The notes beneath the pieces were generated by a model. The model was not told the DNA's origin. It made no database searches and saw nothing but the letters and a program-made list of their open reading frames with translations. Shown piece by piece: positions 43,576 to 52,394 of a stretch of 64,000 nt of DNA. Each line of letters starts with the position of its first letter. The first letter of the stretch is position 1. Made by a program: the position numbers and the translations under genes. Source of the stretch: Gammaproteobacteria bacterium (GTDB lineage Bacteria; Pseudomonadota; Gammaproteobacteria; SURF-13); NCBI GenBank assembly GCA_016195665.1, contig JACPZD010000005.1, forward strand, positions 1 to 64,000, read 5' to 3'.

Positions 43576-44475
43576 CTACAGCGAGGCCGCCAGTCCCGCC
43601 TCCAGTGTAGGGTAGAGGAGTGTCACCCCCAATTCTTCACATATCCGGCGATTGTCCATGCGGCGCGATTCGTTGAGATAGGAGAGCATCTCCGGGCTGA
43701 GGGTTCGCTGCGCCTCGGCCAGGCTGATTTGCGGCGGCCTGGGAAGCCCCAGACGATCAGCCACCGCATTGAAATAATCACTCATGGTACTGTACTCACC
43801 GTCACAGACGTTGTAGATTCCACGGTCAATGCCACGCTCCGCCGCCGCTACACAGACCCGGGCGAGATCATCGGCGTGGATGCGATTGGTATAGGGCGCC
43901 TCTTCCCTGCGCACCACGGGCTGACCTTGTTTGATGTGCTCAATCGGCAGCCGTCCAGGACCATAAATGCCGCCCACACGCAAAATCACCACCGGTATTT
44001 TTTTGATTTGACCCCAGTCGAGCAGGGCGGTCTCGGCTTTGATTCGCGCCTGTGCTCGCGGTGTTTGCGGGTGAGGCGGCGTGTCCTCGTTGACCCAACC
44101 GCCTTGATGGTCCCCGTAGACGCCGCTGGTGCTCAGATAAACGATTTTGTTGGGGAGGCGGTCCGGGGGCACTGCGCCGAGAAAATGCTCCATGCGCGGG
44201 TCGGCGCTGCCTCCCCTTGGGAGAGGGTGGCCCGAAGAGCCGGGAGAGGGCGGTGGGGCGAAGTAATAAATCAGGGCGTTGTGAGCCGGCAAGGTGATCA
44301 GCGAGCGGGCGTCGTCGAGATCGCCGGGTACGGCGGTGATCCCTTTCGCCTCCAGTCGCCTCCGGTTCGCCGTGCTACGGACAAGGCCGCTTACCGTAAC
44401 ACCGCGCGCCTGCCACAGCTGCGCGACGCGCGTGCCGATGTCACCGCAGCCGACGATGAACACTCTGCTAATCAA
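43576..44475 (-). CDS. NAD(P)-binding SDR/epimerase (YeeZ-like)
   Basis: An extended-SDR protein of about 300 residues with the dinucleotide motif VFIVGCGDIGTRVAQLW at the N-terminus, YLSTSGVYGDHQGGWV with the Tyr region, and a C-terminal YNVCDGEYSTMSDYFNAVAD. This is the YeeZ type, whose substrate is unknown. The start may be TTG 44475 (AGAGG just upstream) or the longer frame to 44493. A proline-rich stretch PPPSPGSSGHPLPRGGSADP after about residue 76 is translated from a dispersed CCCTCTCCC/GGGAGAGGG repeat (44211-44250) that is inserted in frame. Confidence 0.8.
   Translation of the reverse strand: MISRVFIVGCGDIGTRVAQLWQARGVTVSGLVRSTANRRRLEAKGITAVPGDLDDARSLITLPAHNALIYYFAPPPSPGSSGHPLPRGGSADPRMEHFLGAVPPDRLPNKIVYLSTSGVYGDHQGGWVNEDTPPHPQTPRAQARIKAETALLDWGQIKKIPVVILRVGGIYGPGRLPIEHIKQGQPVVRREEAPYTNRIHADDLARVCVAAAERGIDRGIYNVCDGEYSTMSDYFNAVADRLGLPRPPQISLAEAQRTLSPEMLSYLNESRRMDNRRICEELGVTLLYPTLEAGLAASL
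44211..44250. repeat. GC hairpin repeat inside the SDR gene
   Basis: ctccccttgggagagggtgg and cccgaagagccgggagaggg form overlapping CTCCC/GGGAG arms. This sequence type normally lies between genes. Here it is in frame and encodes the extra Pro/Ser/Gly loop of the SDR protein. Confidence 0.7.
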
Positions 44476-44536
44476 ATTTCCTCTCCCAGCCAAAATCTAA
44501 GATAATAACGCACTTTACATCACCCTAAGGTCAGCT

Positions 44537-45586
44537 ATGAGCTTCAACGTATTAGTAAAGCCAAGTGGCCACGCGTTTGGTATGGAGGCAGGTGAGACCG
44601 TCCTCGATGCGGCGCTGCGGCACGGCTATGCTTTTCCTTACGGTTGCCGCAACGGCAGTTGTGGCGCCTGCAAGGGTATCGTACTGGAGGGCAGGGTGGA
44701 CTATGGGGTGTTCGAGCACAAGGCGCTCAGCGCGGCGGAGATCGCTGCGGGCAGGGCGCTGTTTTGCCAGGCCACGCCGCTCACTGATCTAACGGTAGAG
44801 GTGCAGGAGGTGTCCAGCGTCAAGGGCATCGTGGTCAAGATATTACCCGCCCGGGTGGTGAAGATCGAGCAGCTTGCGCACGACGTGGCGCGTGTTTATC
44901 TCAAACTGCCCGGCAATGAACGGCTGCAATTCCTGGCCGGCCAATACCTGGACATCCTGTTGCCCGGCGGGCGCCGGCGCAGCTTCTCCATCGCCAATGC
45001 TCCCCATGACGACGCGTTTATCGAGCTGCACATCCGCCAGATCGAGGGCGGGCGTTTTACCGGCGAGATTTTTTCGAATCTCAAGGAAAAGGCCATCCTG
45101 CGCCTGCAGGGGCCGCTCGGGAGCTTCTATCTGCGTGAGGACTCAGACCGGCCTGTCATCTTCGCCGCGGGCGGCACCGGTTTTGGCCCGATCAAGGGCA
45201 TCATCGAGCATGCCTTCGCGCTGGGAACGAGTCGCCCCATGCACCTGTATTGGGGCGCGCGAGCACGCAGTGATCTTTACCTTCACGAACTGGCGCGGCG
45301 TTGGACCGAGGAACACGCCAGCTTCACCTATACCCCCGTGTTATCGCAACCCAATAATGAGGATCATTGGGCTGGCCGGCGCGGCTATGTGCAGGACGCC
45401 ATCGTGCATGACTTTCCCGATTTGAGCGGCTACGATCTTTACGCCAGCGGCCCGCCGGGAATGGTGGAGGCGGTACATAGAGCCGGTATTGAACACGGCC
45501 TCAAGCCGGAGAATTTCTACGCCGACCCGTTTGAGTTTTCCAAGGATGCACCCCCTGCGCAGTTCCCTAGTCAGGACGTTTTATAA
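44537..45586 (+). CDS. 2Fe-2S/FAD oxidoreductase (CDP-6-deoxy-glucoseen reductase-like)
   Basis: The 349-residue electron-transfer protein has an N-terminal plant-type ferredoxin domain with CRNGSCGACKG (about residues 37-47) and a later FCQA. An FAD domain follows (RRSFSIANAPHDD) and then a NAD-binding domain (IFAAGGTGFGPIKGII). This order matches AscD/CDP-6-deoxy-delta-3,4-glucoseen reductase-like enzymes common in beta- and gammaproteobacteria, where the real partner is usually unknown. The start ATG 44537 follows a short AAGGTCAGCT. It is divergent from the SDR. Confidence 0.88.
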   Translation: MSFNVLVKPSGHAFGMEAGETVLDAALRHGYAFPYGCRNGSCGACKGIVLEGRVDYGVFEHKALSAAEIAAGRALFCQATPLTDLTVEVQEVSSVKGIVVKILPARVVKIEQLAHDVARVYLKLPGNERLQFLAGQYLDILLPGGRRRSFSIANAPHDDAFIELHIRQIEGGRFTGEIFSNLKEKAILRLQGPLGSFYLREDSDRPVIFAAGGTGFGPIKGIIEHAFALGTSRPMHLYWGARARSDLYLHELARRWTEEHASFTYTPVLSQPNNEDHWAGRRGYVQDAIVHDFPDLSGYDLYASGPPGMVEAVHRAGIEHGLKPENFYADPFEFSKDAPPAQFPSQDVL

Positions 45587-45594
45587 AGAAACAC

Positions 45595-45757
45595 ATTTTT
45601 TCACCGCTGAGGACGCAGAGGATTTTTTTGTCCCACACTTAAAGTTTCCTCCGCGTTCTCTGCGGTAAATTTTTGCATTTTTTTTCACCGCTGAGGACGC
45701 AGAGGATTTTTTTGTCCCACACTTTTCCTCCGCGTTCTCTGCGGTAAATTTTTGCAT
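45595..45757. repeat. Tandem pair of CGCAGAGG hairpin repeats
   Basis: Two units of about 80 bases (45595-45680 and 45681-45757), each with accgctgaggacgcagagga and the mirrored tcctccgcgttctctgcggt. Each forms a long hairpin. A related one is at 54452-54520. They lie between two convergent genes and may terminate both. Confidence 0.88.
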
Positions 45758-45792
45758 TACTTGGGGGGCTCGTGATCGCCGGTTCGGTCTTT

Positions 45793-47070
45793 TCAGGCCC
45801 GTCGGTCGAACTCGCGCAGCAGCGGGAAATTTTCCACTGCGGCGAGTTTTTCGTTGTTCCTGTTGGATCGCGCGGGGAGTGGAACAGCGGGCTCCACGAC
45901 GAGTTGCAGACCCTTGCGGTAATTCTCCATCGCAGCGTCTTTCTCGTCCATCTGTTCGAGCAGGCCGGCGAGCTCCTTGTAGGCCTCCGGGCGTCCTCCC
46001 GCGCCGACGCTGGATTCGAGATAGCCGCGCGCCTTGCCCCATAGCCGGTTGCGCAGACTGAGGCGTCCCAAGGTCAGCAACAGCACCGGGTTCTTGGGAT
46101 GGGTTTTGAGCCAGCCCTCCGCGTGGGCAAGCTGCTTGGTCGGGTCCGCACCCTCAACCTGGCCGTAGAGGTGTACCAGCGGTTCACTCCACTGTTTTTT
46201 CAGGGCCTCGCGCAACAGGGGTTCACTCTCTTTGTCTTCTCCGTAGAGTCTGAGCTGTTGGATATAAGCCAAAAGAATTTTATCCTGCGCCTGCAGGCGG
46301 CGGGGGATGTTCGCCCACACCTCGTGCAAGGCCTGCGAGTCCTGCGCGCGCGCTGCGGCATGGAGCTGTCCGACATAGGCCTTGGTTTCTAATTCATGCG
46401 CCTCGGTGTCGTTCACCACCTTTGCCTTGCGCAGCAGCGGCAGCAATTCAAGCAACTGCGCCCAGTCCTGCACCTCAAGGTAGACTCTCATCAGGAGCTT
46501 CAGTACGTGGCTATGCTGTGGAGAGATCTGGCGCAGGTGTCTTAAGGTGGCGAGCGCCTGTTCGATCTGATGGTGACTCAATTGCAGCTCGGCCTGGGTG
46601 AGCCCCACGGCGATGTCCGCATCCGGGGCGCTTTCCAGGGCGAGGCGCAGATAATTATCGCGCCGTTCAGGCGCACCCTGCCGCTGTGCCGCGCGTGCCG
46701 CGGCAAGGTAGCCTAACAGGGGGGCCTCGCTGTGAGCGATGTATTTGAGCAGGCTTTTCTCAGCCGTTTCCCATTTACCCTCTTCGAGCAGGGTCAGGCC
46801 GCGAGTGAGCGCCAGCCGTCCCTTATGCGCCAGCCGCTCCCGCCGCCAGGCCTGCATGCGGCGCGGCAGCGTCAATATTTTGATGACAAAACGGGTGAAG
46901 ACGTACAGCACTGCAAATCCGAATAACGTCAAAATGATAAAAAAAGTGAGTGTGGTCTCGGCGCGCCATGGCCCGCGTCCCAGTACCACGTAGCCTGGGT
47001 CGTTTTGTATCAGCAACGCCGTCACCGTGGCGAGAAAGAACACGACAATCGAGGTGATGAGTACTCTCAT
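45793..47070 (-). CDS. hemY: HemY-like TPR membrane protein of the heme cluster
   Basis: This is the proteobacterial HemY, not the Bacillus protoporphyrinogen oxidase of the same name. It is a 425-residue inner-membrane protein with two N-terminal helices (LITSIVVFFLATVTALLI and TLTFFIILTLFGFAVLYVFT) and then tetratricopeptide-type repeats, for example EGKWETAEKSLLKYIA. It is linked to heme synthesis, but its exact role is unproven. ATG 47070 overlaps the hemX stop by four bases (ATGA), so they are translationally coupled. Confidence 0.93.
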   Translation of the reverse strand: MRVLITSIVVFFLATVTALLIQNDPGYVVLGRGPWRAETTLTFFIILTLFGFAVLYVFTRFVIKILTLPRRMQAWRRERLAHKGRLALTRGLTLLEEGKWETAEKSLLKYIAHSEAPLLGYLAAARAAQRQGAPERRDNYLRLALESAPDADIAVGLTQAELQLSHHQIEQALATLRHLRQISPQHSHVLKLLMRVYLEVQDWAQLLELLPLLRKAKVVNDTEAHELETKAYVGQLHAAARAQDSQALHEVWANIPRRLQAQDKILLAYIQQLRLYGEDKESEPLLREALKKQWSEPLVHLYGQVEGADPTKQLAHAEGWLKTHPKNPVLLLTLGRLSLRNRLWGKARGYLESSVGAGGRPEAYKELAGLLEQMDEKDAAMENYRKGLQLVVEPAVPLPARSNRNNEKLAAVENFPLLREFDRRA

Positions 47071-48248
47071 GGCGCGGGCGCCTCTGCTGTGCCAGGCTCA
47101 CTGGCGTTATTATGTTGGAGATTATCAGGAAGGTCAGATTCTGGAACTATACTTCCTGCTCTACCAGGCTCACTGGAGTTGCGATCTTGGAGATCCTCTT
47201 CCGTAGGCGCGCTATCTCGCCGGATGTGCGCCTGCAGCAACTGTAGAGAGAGCGAGACGGGCGGCAGGTACGGTTGTAGCTCGGTTTGCTCCAGTTCCGT
47301 AATGCGGGTCAGCATGGATTGGACAGGCTGAGCCTCCGTGTCGAAATGGGCGATGAGCAGAGTGCGGATGGAGCGCATAACATCGCGGAAGATTCGTGTG
47401 TTACCCTGCAGCAGGGCAAATCGGGCGGTGGCGAACTCCAGGCGGAGATTTTGCCTCAGGATAAATTCTTCATTGGGTGACAGCAGCGGCGAGGATCCTT
47501 TTATCCCGTGGCGGATAACGATGAGGCCGTTAATGTCATCCCACAGCTTGCTCAACGCCTCTCGCCAGCCACGCGGCCCGGACTTTGCGGGAGTGGACGT
47601 GGCGCCGGCGGATTGACGGCCGGATAAGGGTAAATCGGTCGCTTCCTCGCCCATTTCGGTGAGTGTCCGCGCCAGTTTTCCAAAATCAGGCATTTTGACG
47701 GCCAGCAGGTTGTCGAGATCTTCCTTCAATTTCACGCGAATCTCGGAGGCGGCCGGGTCGCTGCTTTCCTGCAGACGTTGATCGGCCAGGCCGAGGGCTT
47801 GTAGCGCGCCCGGCAAGTCACGTTCCAGGGCCAGCCGGTGATTGGCGATACGCACCAGATATTCAGCCTCGGCCACGGCCTGGCTAGCACCCTGCCGGCG
47901 TAATTGAGTATGTAGCGCGGCGAGCGAGGTTTGCAGGGTGCGTTGTTCATCCTGCAGGGCCTTCAGGCGAGCGGTGACCTGTTCGGAGATGTCTTGTTTG
48001 AGATGCTGATTGTCTTCGCGCAGGGCGGTAATCTGTTGCTCGGTTGCAGCCGAACGCAGATTGCTGAGTTGCTGGACATCGGTGAACGCACGCCAGGTGA
48101 GGTAACTCCCTGCAGCCGCCGCAATAGCAAGCACCACGGCCAGCAGGGTGAATAACGTGAATAACCCTCTTCCCCTGGTTTTTTGAGGTAGAGGAGCGGC
48201 CTGTTCTGCCTCGGCGACGGACTCTTGCGGCGGAGTGATGTCGTTCAT
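47067..48248 (-). CDS. hemX: HemX-like membrane protein
   Basis: The 393-residue HemX family protein is often mislabelled as uroporphyrinogen-III C-methyltransferase. It has an N-terminal cytoplasmic Pro/Glu segment, one transmembrane helix (GLFTLFTLLAVVLAIAAAAG, about residues 28-47), a coiled coil (QLSNLRSAATEQQITALRED), and a periplasmic helical domain. It overlaps both hemD and hemY by four bases (ATGA), so hemD-hemX-hemY form one coupled unit. The C-terminal end is rich in Pro and Ser. Confidence 0.93.
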   Translation of the reverse strand: MNDITPPQESVAEAEQAAPLPQKTRGRGLFTLFTLLAVVLAIAAAAGSYLTWRAFTDVQQLSNLRSAATEQQITALREDNQHLKQDISEQVTARLKALQDEQRTLQTSLAALHTQLRRQGASQAVAEAEYLVRIANHRLALERDLPGALQALGLADQRLQESSDPAASEIRVKLKEDLDNLLAVKMPDFGKLARTLTEMGEEATDLPLSGRQSAGATSTPAKSGPRGWREALSKLWDDINGLIVIRHGIKGSSPLLSPNEEFILRQNLRLEFATARFALLQGNTRIFRDVMRSIRTLLIAHFDTEAQPVQSMLTRITELEQTELQPYLPPVSLSLQLLQAHIRRDSAPTEEDLQDRNSSEPGRAGSIVPESDLPDNLQHNNASEPGTAEAPAP

Positions 48249-49228
48249 GCCGTTGTTCTCGTTTTAACCAAATCCTCAATCGCCTCGGCCAGCCCCGCAT
48301 CACTGGCTTGTTTTCCTATCGCTATCGGCCCGGCAAAGCCCAGGCTGCGGGCATGCGCGACGTTACGCTCACTCATCACCGCCAACGGGGTGGCCAGTAA
48401 GGTGCTCCGTACAGCGGGCCCCGCCAATTCTAATAGATTAACCAATCCTGCGTTGCTCGTCACGCTGATGACGTCCACTTTACCACGCCGTAAGTGATCT
48501 TGCAGGTTACCAGGATCGGTCGCGGGCTTGGCCCGCCGGTACACCTCCGCATAGACCACGCTGGCGCCGCGTTGCCGCAGGGTCTCGCCCAACAGCTCGC
48601 GGCCACCCTCGCCGCGGAAGATCACGATGTTCTTGCCTCGCACCTGCTGCATCTCAGGCAGGGCCAGCAGGGCCTCGCTGTTGGACTGTTCGCGCGGGCA
48701 GAGATCGGGGCTCCTGCCGTACTTTTGCAGTGCCTTGGCGGTGCTCTCACCCACGGTGACGAGCCGCAGCCGGGAGGGCAACGGTCTCCGCGCTGTTATC
48801 ATCGGCATCGCCTTGTGCACGGCATTGGCGCTGATGAAGATCGCCATATCGAACTCATCCAGCCGCTCGATGAGCGCATGCACCGCGCCGGTGCCTTCGG
48901 CATCTTGAATTTCCAGCACCGGGAACAAAATAACCATTCCGCCCCTGTCTTCGATCAGCTCTCGCAAGCCCTGCGCCTGATGCGCGGGGCGCGTTACCAC
49001 CACCGTGACGCCGGCGAGGGGACGATAAGCAGGCTGCTGAAAAGTCTGTTTTTCAGCAGCCTGCGTGCGGTGTAGGGATGCACCGCCATTTTTCAAACAC
49101 GCCCAGTGTTTGAAAAATGTAGAAAAGAAAAAATTACATTTTTTGCTTTTCGCGCTGAAAAGGCCATGGACGGACTTTTTCAGCATTCTACGGGCCCTTT
49201 TCGGCGAAGCGTTCATCGGCATAGACAT
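48245..49228 (-). CDS. hemD: Uroporphyrinogen-III synthase
   Basis: HemD closes hydroxymethylbilane to uroporphyrinogen III with ring D inversion. The body is typical: [47 protein letters not shown], and [17 protein letters not shown]. The start is unclear. The frame runs upstream to 49228 over a cluster of hairpin repeats (49029-49190) that gives odd sequence ([20 protein letters not shown]). A TTG at about 49112 within that cluster is another option. The native ribosome binding site was probably displaced, and repeats sit between hemC and hemD. Confidence 0.88.
   Translation of the reverse strand: MSMPMNASPKRARRMLKKSVHGLFSAKSKKCNFFFSTFFKHWACLKNGGASLHRTQAAEKQTFQQPAYRPLAGVTVVVTRPAHQAQGLRELIEDRGGMVILFPVLEIQDAEGTGAVHALIERLDEFDMAIFISANAVHKAMPMITARRPLPSRLRLVTVGESTAKALQKYGRSPDLCPREQSNSEALLALPEMQQVRGKNIVIFRGEGGRELLGETLRQRGASVVYAEVYRRAKPATDPGNLQDHLRRGKVDVISVTSNAGLVNLLELAGPAVRSTLLATPLAVMSERNVAHARSLGFAGPIAIGKQASDAGLAEAIEDLVKTRTTA
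49029..49190. repeat. Cluster of three hairpins between hemC and hemD
   Basis: GCAGGCTGCTGAAAA (49029-49043) pairs with TTTTCAGCAGCCTGC (to 49064). ATTTTTCAAACAC (49088-49100) pairs with GTGTTTGAAAAAT (49106-49118). GCTGAAAA pairs with TTTTTCAGC across 49158-49188. They fill the hemC-hemD junction and overlap the putative hemD start region. Confidence 0.85.
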
Positions 49229-50141
49229 CGCGCAGGATGGCGCGCGCGCCGCGTTCCAACAAATCCACGGCCAATGCCCCCCCCAGTTTTACTGCTTCCT
49301 TCTCATCGCCGCTGATCGTGCCGCGCACCACCTCGCTGCCGTCCGGCCTGCCCACCAAACCGCGCAGCGTCAGCACCCTGTTATAAATTTCCGCGTAACC
49401 CGCGATGGGCACCTGACAGCCGCCCTGCAATCCCTCATTCATGGCGCGTTCGGCGCGCACGCACGTGTCGGTGACGGGATCATGCAGAACGTTAATCAAG
49501 TCATGCACACGCGCATCGTTGCTGCGGCATTCAATGCCGATGGCCCCCTGGCCTATCGCAGGCAGGCTGATATCGGGTTCCAGGCAGTGCGTGATGCGAT
49601 CCGCAAATCCCAACCGCACCAGGCCCGCCACGGCAAGGATGATGGCGTCGTAGTCGCCGTTGTCGAGTTTCTTCAGGCGCGTATTCACATTGCCGCGCAG
49701 TGCGGTAATGCTAAGGTCGGAACGGCGGGCGTGCAACTGAGTCTGGCGCCGCAGGCTGGATGTCCCCACGTGCGCGCCTTGCGGCAAATCATCCAGCCGC
49801 GCATAACGATGCGAGACAAAGGCATCGCGCGGGTCTTCGCGTTTGCCGATGACCGGCAAGTGGAGACCCTCGGGAAACTCGACCGGCACGTCTTTCATGG
49901 AGTGCACCGCGATATCGGCGCTGCCATCCAGTAGACATTGCTCCAATTCCTTTACAAACAACCCTTTGCCGCCGACCTTGGCGAGCGGGGCATCGAGCAA
50001 CTTGTCGCCCTGCGTGCTCATGCGCACCAGTTCGATCCGGAGAGCCGGGTGGGCCGCCATCAAAAGATCACGGATGTGTTCAGCCTGCCACACGGCAAGC
50101 GGACTTTTTCGGGTGGCGATACGGAGGATATTAGCGGGCAT
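49188..50141 (-). CDS. hemC: Porphobilinogen deaminase (hydroxymethylbilane synthase)
   Basis: HemC joins four porphobilinogens on a dipyrromethane cofactor. Motifs are [18 protein letters not shown] (residues 6-23), [42 protein letters not shown], and the cofactor Cys in [14 protein letters not shown] (about residue 243). Its length of about 317 is normal. It lies downstream of algZR, with a hairpin terminator between, as in Pseudomonas. Confidence 0.95.
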   Translation of the reverse strand: MPANILRIATRKSPLAVWQAEHIRDLLMAAHPALRIELVRMSTQGDKLLDAPLAKVGGKGLFVKELEQCLLDGSADIAVHSMKDVPVEFPEGLHLPVIGKREDPRDAFVSHRYARLDDLPQGAHVGTSSLRRQTQLHARRSDLSITALRGNVNTRLKKLDNGDYDAIILAVAGLVRLGFADRITHCLEPDISLPAIGQGAIGIECRSNDARVHDLINVLHDPVTDTCVRAERAMNEGLQGGCQVPIAGYAEIYNRVLTLRGLVGRPDGSEVVRGTISGDEKEAVKLGGALAVDLLERGARAILRDVYADERFAEKGP

Positions 50142-50193
50142 AGTACGGGGTGAGAGTAGATTCGAATGCCTATGCTACTCTCTAGCGGGCCAT

Positions 50194-50217
50194 TGAAAAA
50201 GCCCTTGCATGGGCTTT
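50194..50217 (-). terminator. Rho-independent-type terminator after algR
   Basis: On the minus strand AAAGCCC, a six-base loop, and GGGCTTT are followed by more T residues (TTTTTCAA). It sits 13 bases after the algR stop and upstream of hemC, so it should separate the two transcripts at least partly. Confidence 0.7.
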
Positions 50218-50229
50218 CCCAACAGCCTG

Positions 50230-50973
50230 CTAGCCCTTGGTCAATCGCTTGCGCACCTCCGGCAGGTGACGGCGGCTGATCTCAAGCAGCTCTTCGGCCC
50301 CTTGCAGGGCAAGCATACAATTTCCTTCGTGATCCTTGACCAGGCCGGAGATGTGGGCGGCGGCGGCCAGGGCGTTGCGGTGGATGCGGAAAAAGCGCTC
50401 GCCGAATTCATCTTCCAGATCCTTGAGCGACTCTTCAATCAGCACCTCACCGGCAGCAAAGCGCACTGTCACGTATTTCTGGTCGGCCTTGAAATAGAGA
50501 ATGCTCGTTACCGGGATGAGCTGCAGGCTGCCTCGGTTCAGCACGCTGATGTGGGTGCGCGCGCGCGAGTCGTGCGTTTCGCCCTTGGTCTGATTCAGGG
50601 CGGCGAGCTGCACCCGGTTAAGCTGCTGGAGTTTGCGCAGGGCGTTCTCCAGCCGCTCCTTGCGGATGGGTTTCAGCAGATAATCCACCGCATGCGCCTC
50701 AAAGGCCTCCAGGGCGTGATCGCCAAAAGCGGTGGTAAAGATGATCGCGGGCGGCTGTTCCAGTGCGGAGAGGTGCATCGCGGCCTCCAGTCCGTCCATC
50801 GTGGGCATGCGGATGTCCATCAGGATCAGGTCCGGCTGGATGTTCACTCCCTGTTGCAGGGCTTCTTTGCCGGTGGCGGCCTCCCCCACGATGTGATAAC
50901 CGCCGATCTCGCCCAGCAATTCACGCAGACGGGCGCGGGCCAGCGGCTCGTCATCGGCGATCAGGATGTTCAT
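50230..50973 (-). CDS. algR: LytTR-type response regulator AlgR
   Basis: A 247-residue regulator with a CheY-like receiver (ILIADDEPLARARLRELL, phospho-Asp in PDLILMDIRMPTMDGLEA near residue 54) and a C-terminal LytTR DNA-binding domain (SVLNRGSLQLIPVTSILYFK ... FFRIHRNALAAAAHI). AlgR controls alginate, motility and virulence in Pseudomonas; the targets here are unknown. Its ATG overlaps the algZ stop by four bases. The order argH / algZ-algR-hemC-hemD is that of P. aeruginosa. Confidence 0.93.
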   Translation of the reverse strand: MNILIADDEPLARARLRELLGEIGGYHIVGEAATGKEALQQGVNIQPDLILMDIRMPTMDGLEAAMHLSALEQPPAIIFTTAFGDHALEAFEAHAVDYLLKPIRKERLENALRKLQQLNRVQLAALNQTKGETHDSRARTHISVLNRGSLQLIPVTSILYFKADQKYVTVRFAAGEVLIEESLKDLEDEFGERFFRIHRNALAAAAHISGLVKDHEGNCMLALQGAEELLEISRRHLPEVRKRLTKG

Positions 50974-52076
50974 GATTCTTTGTGCAAATAAGGAAAGCGG
51001 AGATGCACGACATGCAACTGTGGCGAGACGTTTTCCACGGCCAGTTCGCCGCGCTCGCCATAGAAGGCCTGCAAGCGCTGCCGCACGTTGTCGAGGGCTA
51101 TACGGTTGCCTGTGAGCCGGCCGGCTGCTTCAACGCCTAACGGGTTGCTGATGCTGACATGAATCGTAGTCTGTCGCAGGGTTCCGGAGATCACTATCTC
51201 GCCGCCGGACGCCAGGGGTTCAATGCCGTGATAGATCGCATTCTCCAGCAGGGGTTGCAGGGTAAGGGCGGGGAGCAGGGCGTCCGGGGGGAGTTCGCCG
51301 GTCTCCCAGCGCAGGCTCAGCCGCTCGCCGAGGCGCAGCTTTTCGATGCGCAGATACTTGTGGCATAACTCGATTTCTTCGGACAGCGGCACCCGCAGGC
51401 GCGCCTCGCGCAGGCTGCCGCGAAACAGGTCTGCGAGATCCATGACCGCCGCCTCGGCCTGATGGGGATGGCTGCGGGTGAGACTCGCAATGCTGTTGAG
51501 GCTATTGAATAAGAAATGCGGCCGGATGCGCGATTGCAGCGCCTGGATACGCGCCTGGGTTTCGGATTCGATGTTTCTTTTCCATTGATGCTGCACGTAA
51601 AAATAGCGCAGCGCCACGGCGCTGACGATGGCGCTGATCGCCAGATTGCGCAGCAGGAAACCGTAATACCAGTCGCGTGAGAGGAGCGCGTCCATCGCGG
51701 TGCTCTGCATGATCCAATACACGGCCTCACTCATCCCCGCCGTCACTGCCAGCAACAGAAAATGGCTGAGCAGTCCGGCCTGAATGTTGGGCAGCTTGCG
51801 CAGCCAGGGACGGCTGAAACACAGCACCGCGCCGCCGCTGAGGGCGGTCCACTGGATGAACAGCGAGATCAAGCTGAGGTCTTTCCAGCGGTTGTCCGAC
51901 CCCATCTGCCCCAGCGCCAGCACGAAGGCCAGCAGTTGCTCAATGACCATCAGCGCCAGCACCATCCGCACGCCGCAGAAATTGGGCAAGAACAGTTCGT
52001 CTGTCACCGGTTTGACGGCGGCGCCGGTCTTTTTCTTGTCATTTAAGGAGAGCAAGGCTCGCATTTCGCTATACAT
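50970..52076 (-). CDS. algZ: LytS-type sensor histidine kinase AlgZ (FimS)
   Basis: A 368-residue membrane kinase that pairs with AlgR. Four to five helices (LALMVIEQLLAFVLALGQM through a long hydrophobic domain) precede the His_kinase domain with the phospho-acceptor His in LQSRIRPHFLFNSLNSIASL (about residue 202) and an ATP-binding GHKL region (LQPLLENAIYHGIEPLASG). N-box and C-terminal parts are present. Starts at 52076 and 52064 are both possible. It is divergent from argH, with repeat family 2 in the gap. Confidence 0.9.
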   Translation of the reverse strand: MYSEMRALLSLNDKKKTGAAVKPVTDELFLPNFCGVRMVLALMVIEQLLAFVLALGQMGSDNRWKDLSLISLFIQWTALSGGAVLCFSRPWLRKLPNIQAGLLSHFLLLAVTAGMSEAVYWIMQSTAMDALLSRDWYYGFLLRNLAISAIVSAVALRYFYVQHQWKRNIESETQARIQALQSRIRPHFLFNSLNSIASLTRSHPHQAEAAVMDLADLFRGSLREARLRVPLSEEIELCHKYLRIEKLRLGERLSLRWETGELPPDALLPALTLQPLLENAIYHGIEPLASGGEIVISGTLRQTTIHVSISNPLGVEAAGRLTGNRIALDNVRQRLQAFYGERGELAVENVSPQLHVVHLRFPYLHKES

Positions 52077-52113
52077 AGTGACGGCTCGGTAAAAAAATGC
52101 AACTGCGGCTGAA

Positions 52114-52331
52114 TTTACTCAGGAGCCACAAAGTAAGGCTGCAATGCTTATGATGTGACTCCTGAGTAAATACACTGTCTTACCTGCCCCCACCCTGTCT
52201 TTTGCGCTGTGCTTCCTGCGCCGCGCAAAAGTCCAGGGTGCACATCCCTGTGCACCCGTTCGGCAGCTTCGCTGCCTCACCCCCTGCACAGGGGGCGGGG
52301 ACGTAGCGGGAAGTATAGTCGCGCTTACTGA
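52114..52331 (+). repeat. Intergenic repeat family 2, copy 3 (with 80-base insert)
   Basis: It starts tttactcaggagccacaaag and has the mirrored tgtgactcctgagtaaata, then the CCCCACCCTGTC segment. The GC hairpin is interrupted at 52200-52279 by a block carrying its own short inverted pairs (gcgctgtgcttcctgcgc, gggtgcacatccctgtgcac, ggcagcttcgctgcc) before cccctgcacagggggcgggg. It ends gtcgcgcttactgac. It fills most of the 52077-52394 gap, which has no gene; the argH promoter must lie in the last 60 bases. Confidence 0.88.
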
Positions 52332-52394
52332 CTTATGAGTATCATCGTTTATACTGTTCTATTATCGGCCTGAAATGACGGTTCTAAAGCGTTC

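Noticed and set aside
45595-45757. A structured small RNA gene
   Set aside because: The hairpins are near-identical tandem repeats of a type also seen at 54452 between convergent genes, so a terminator or dispersed repeat is the simpler explanation.
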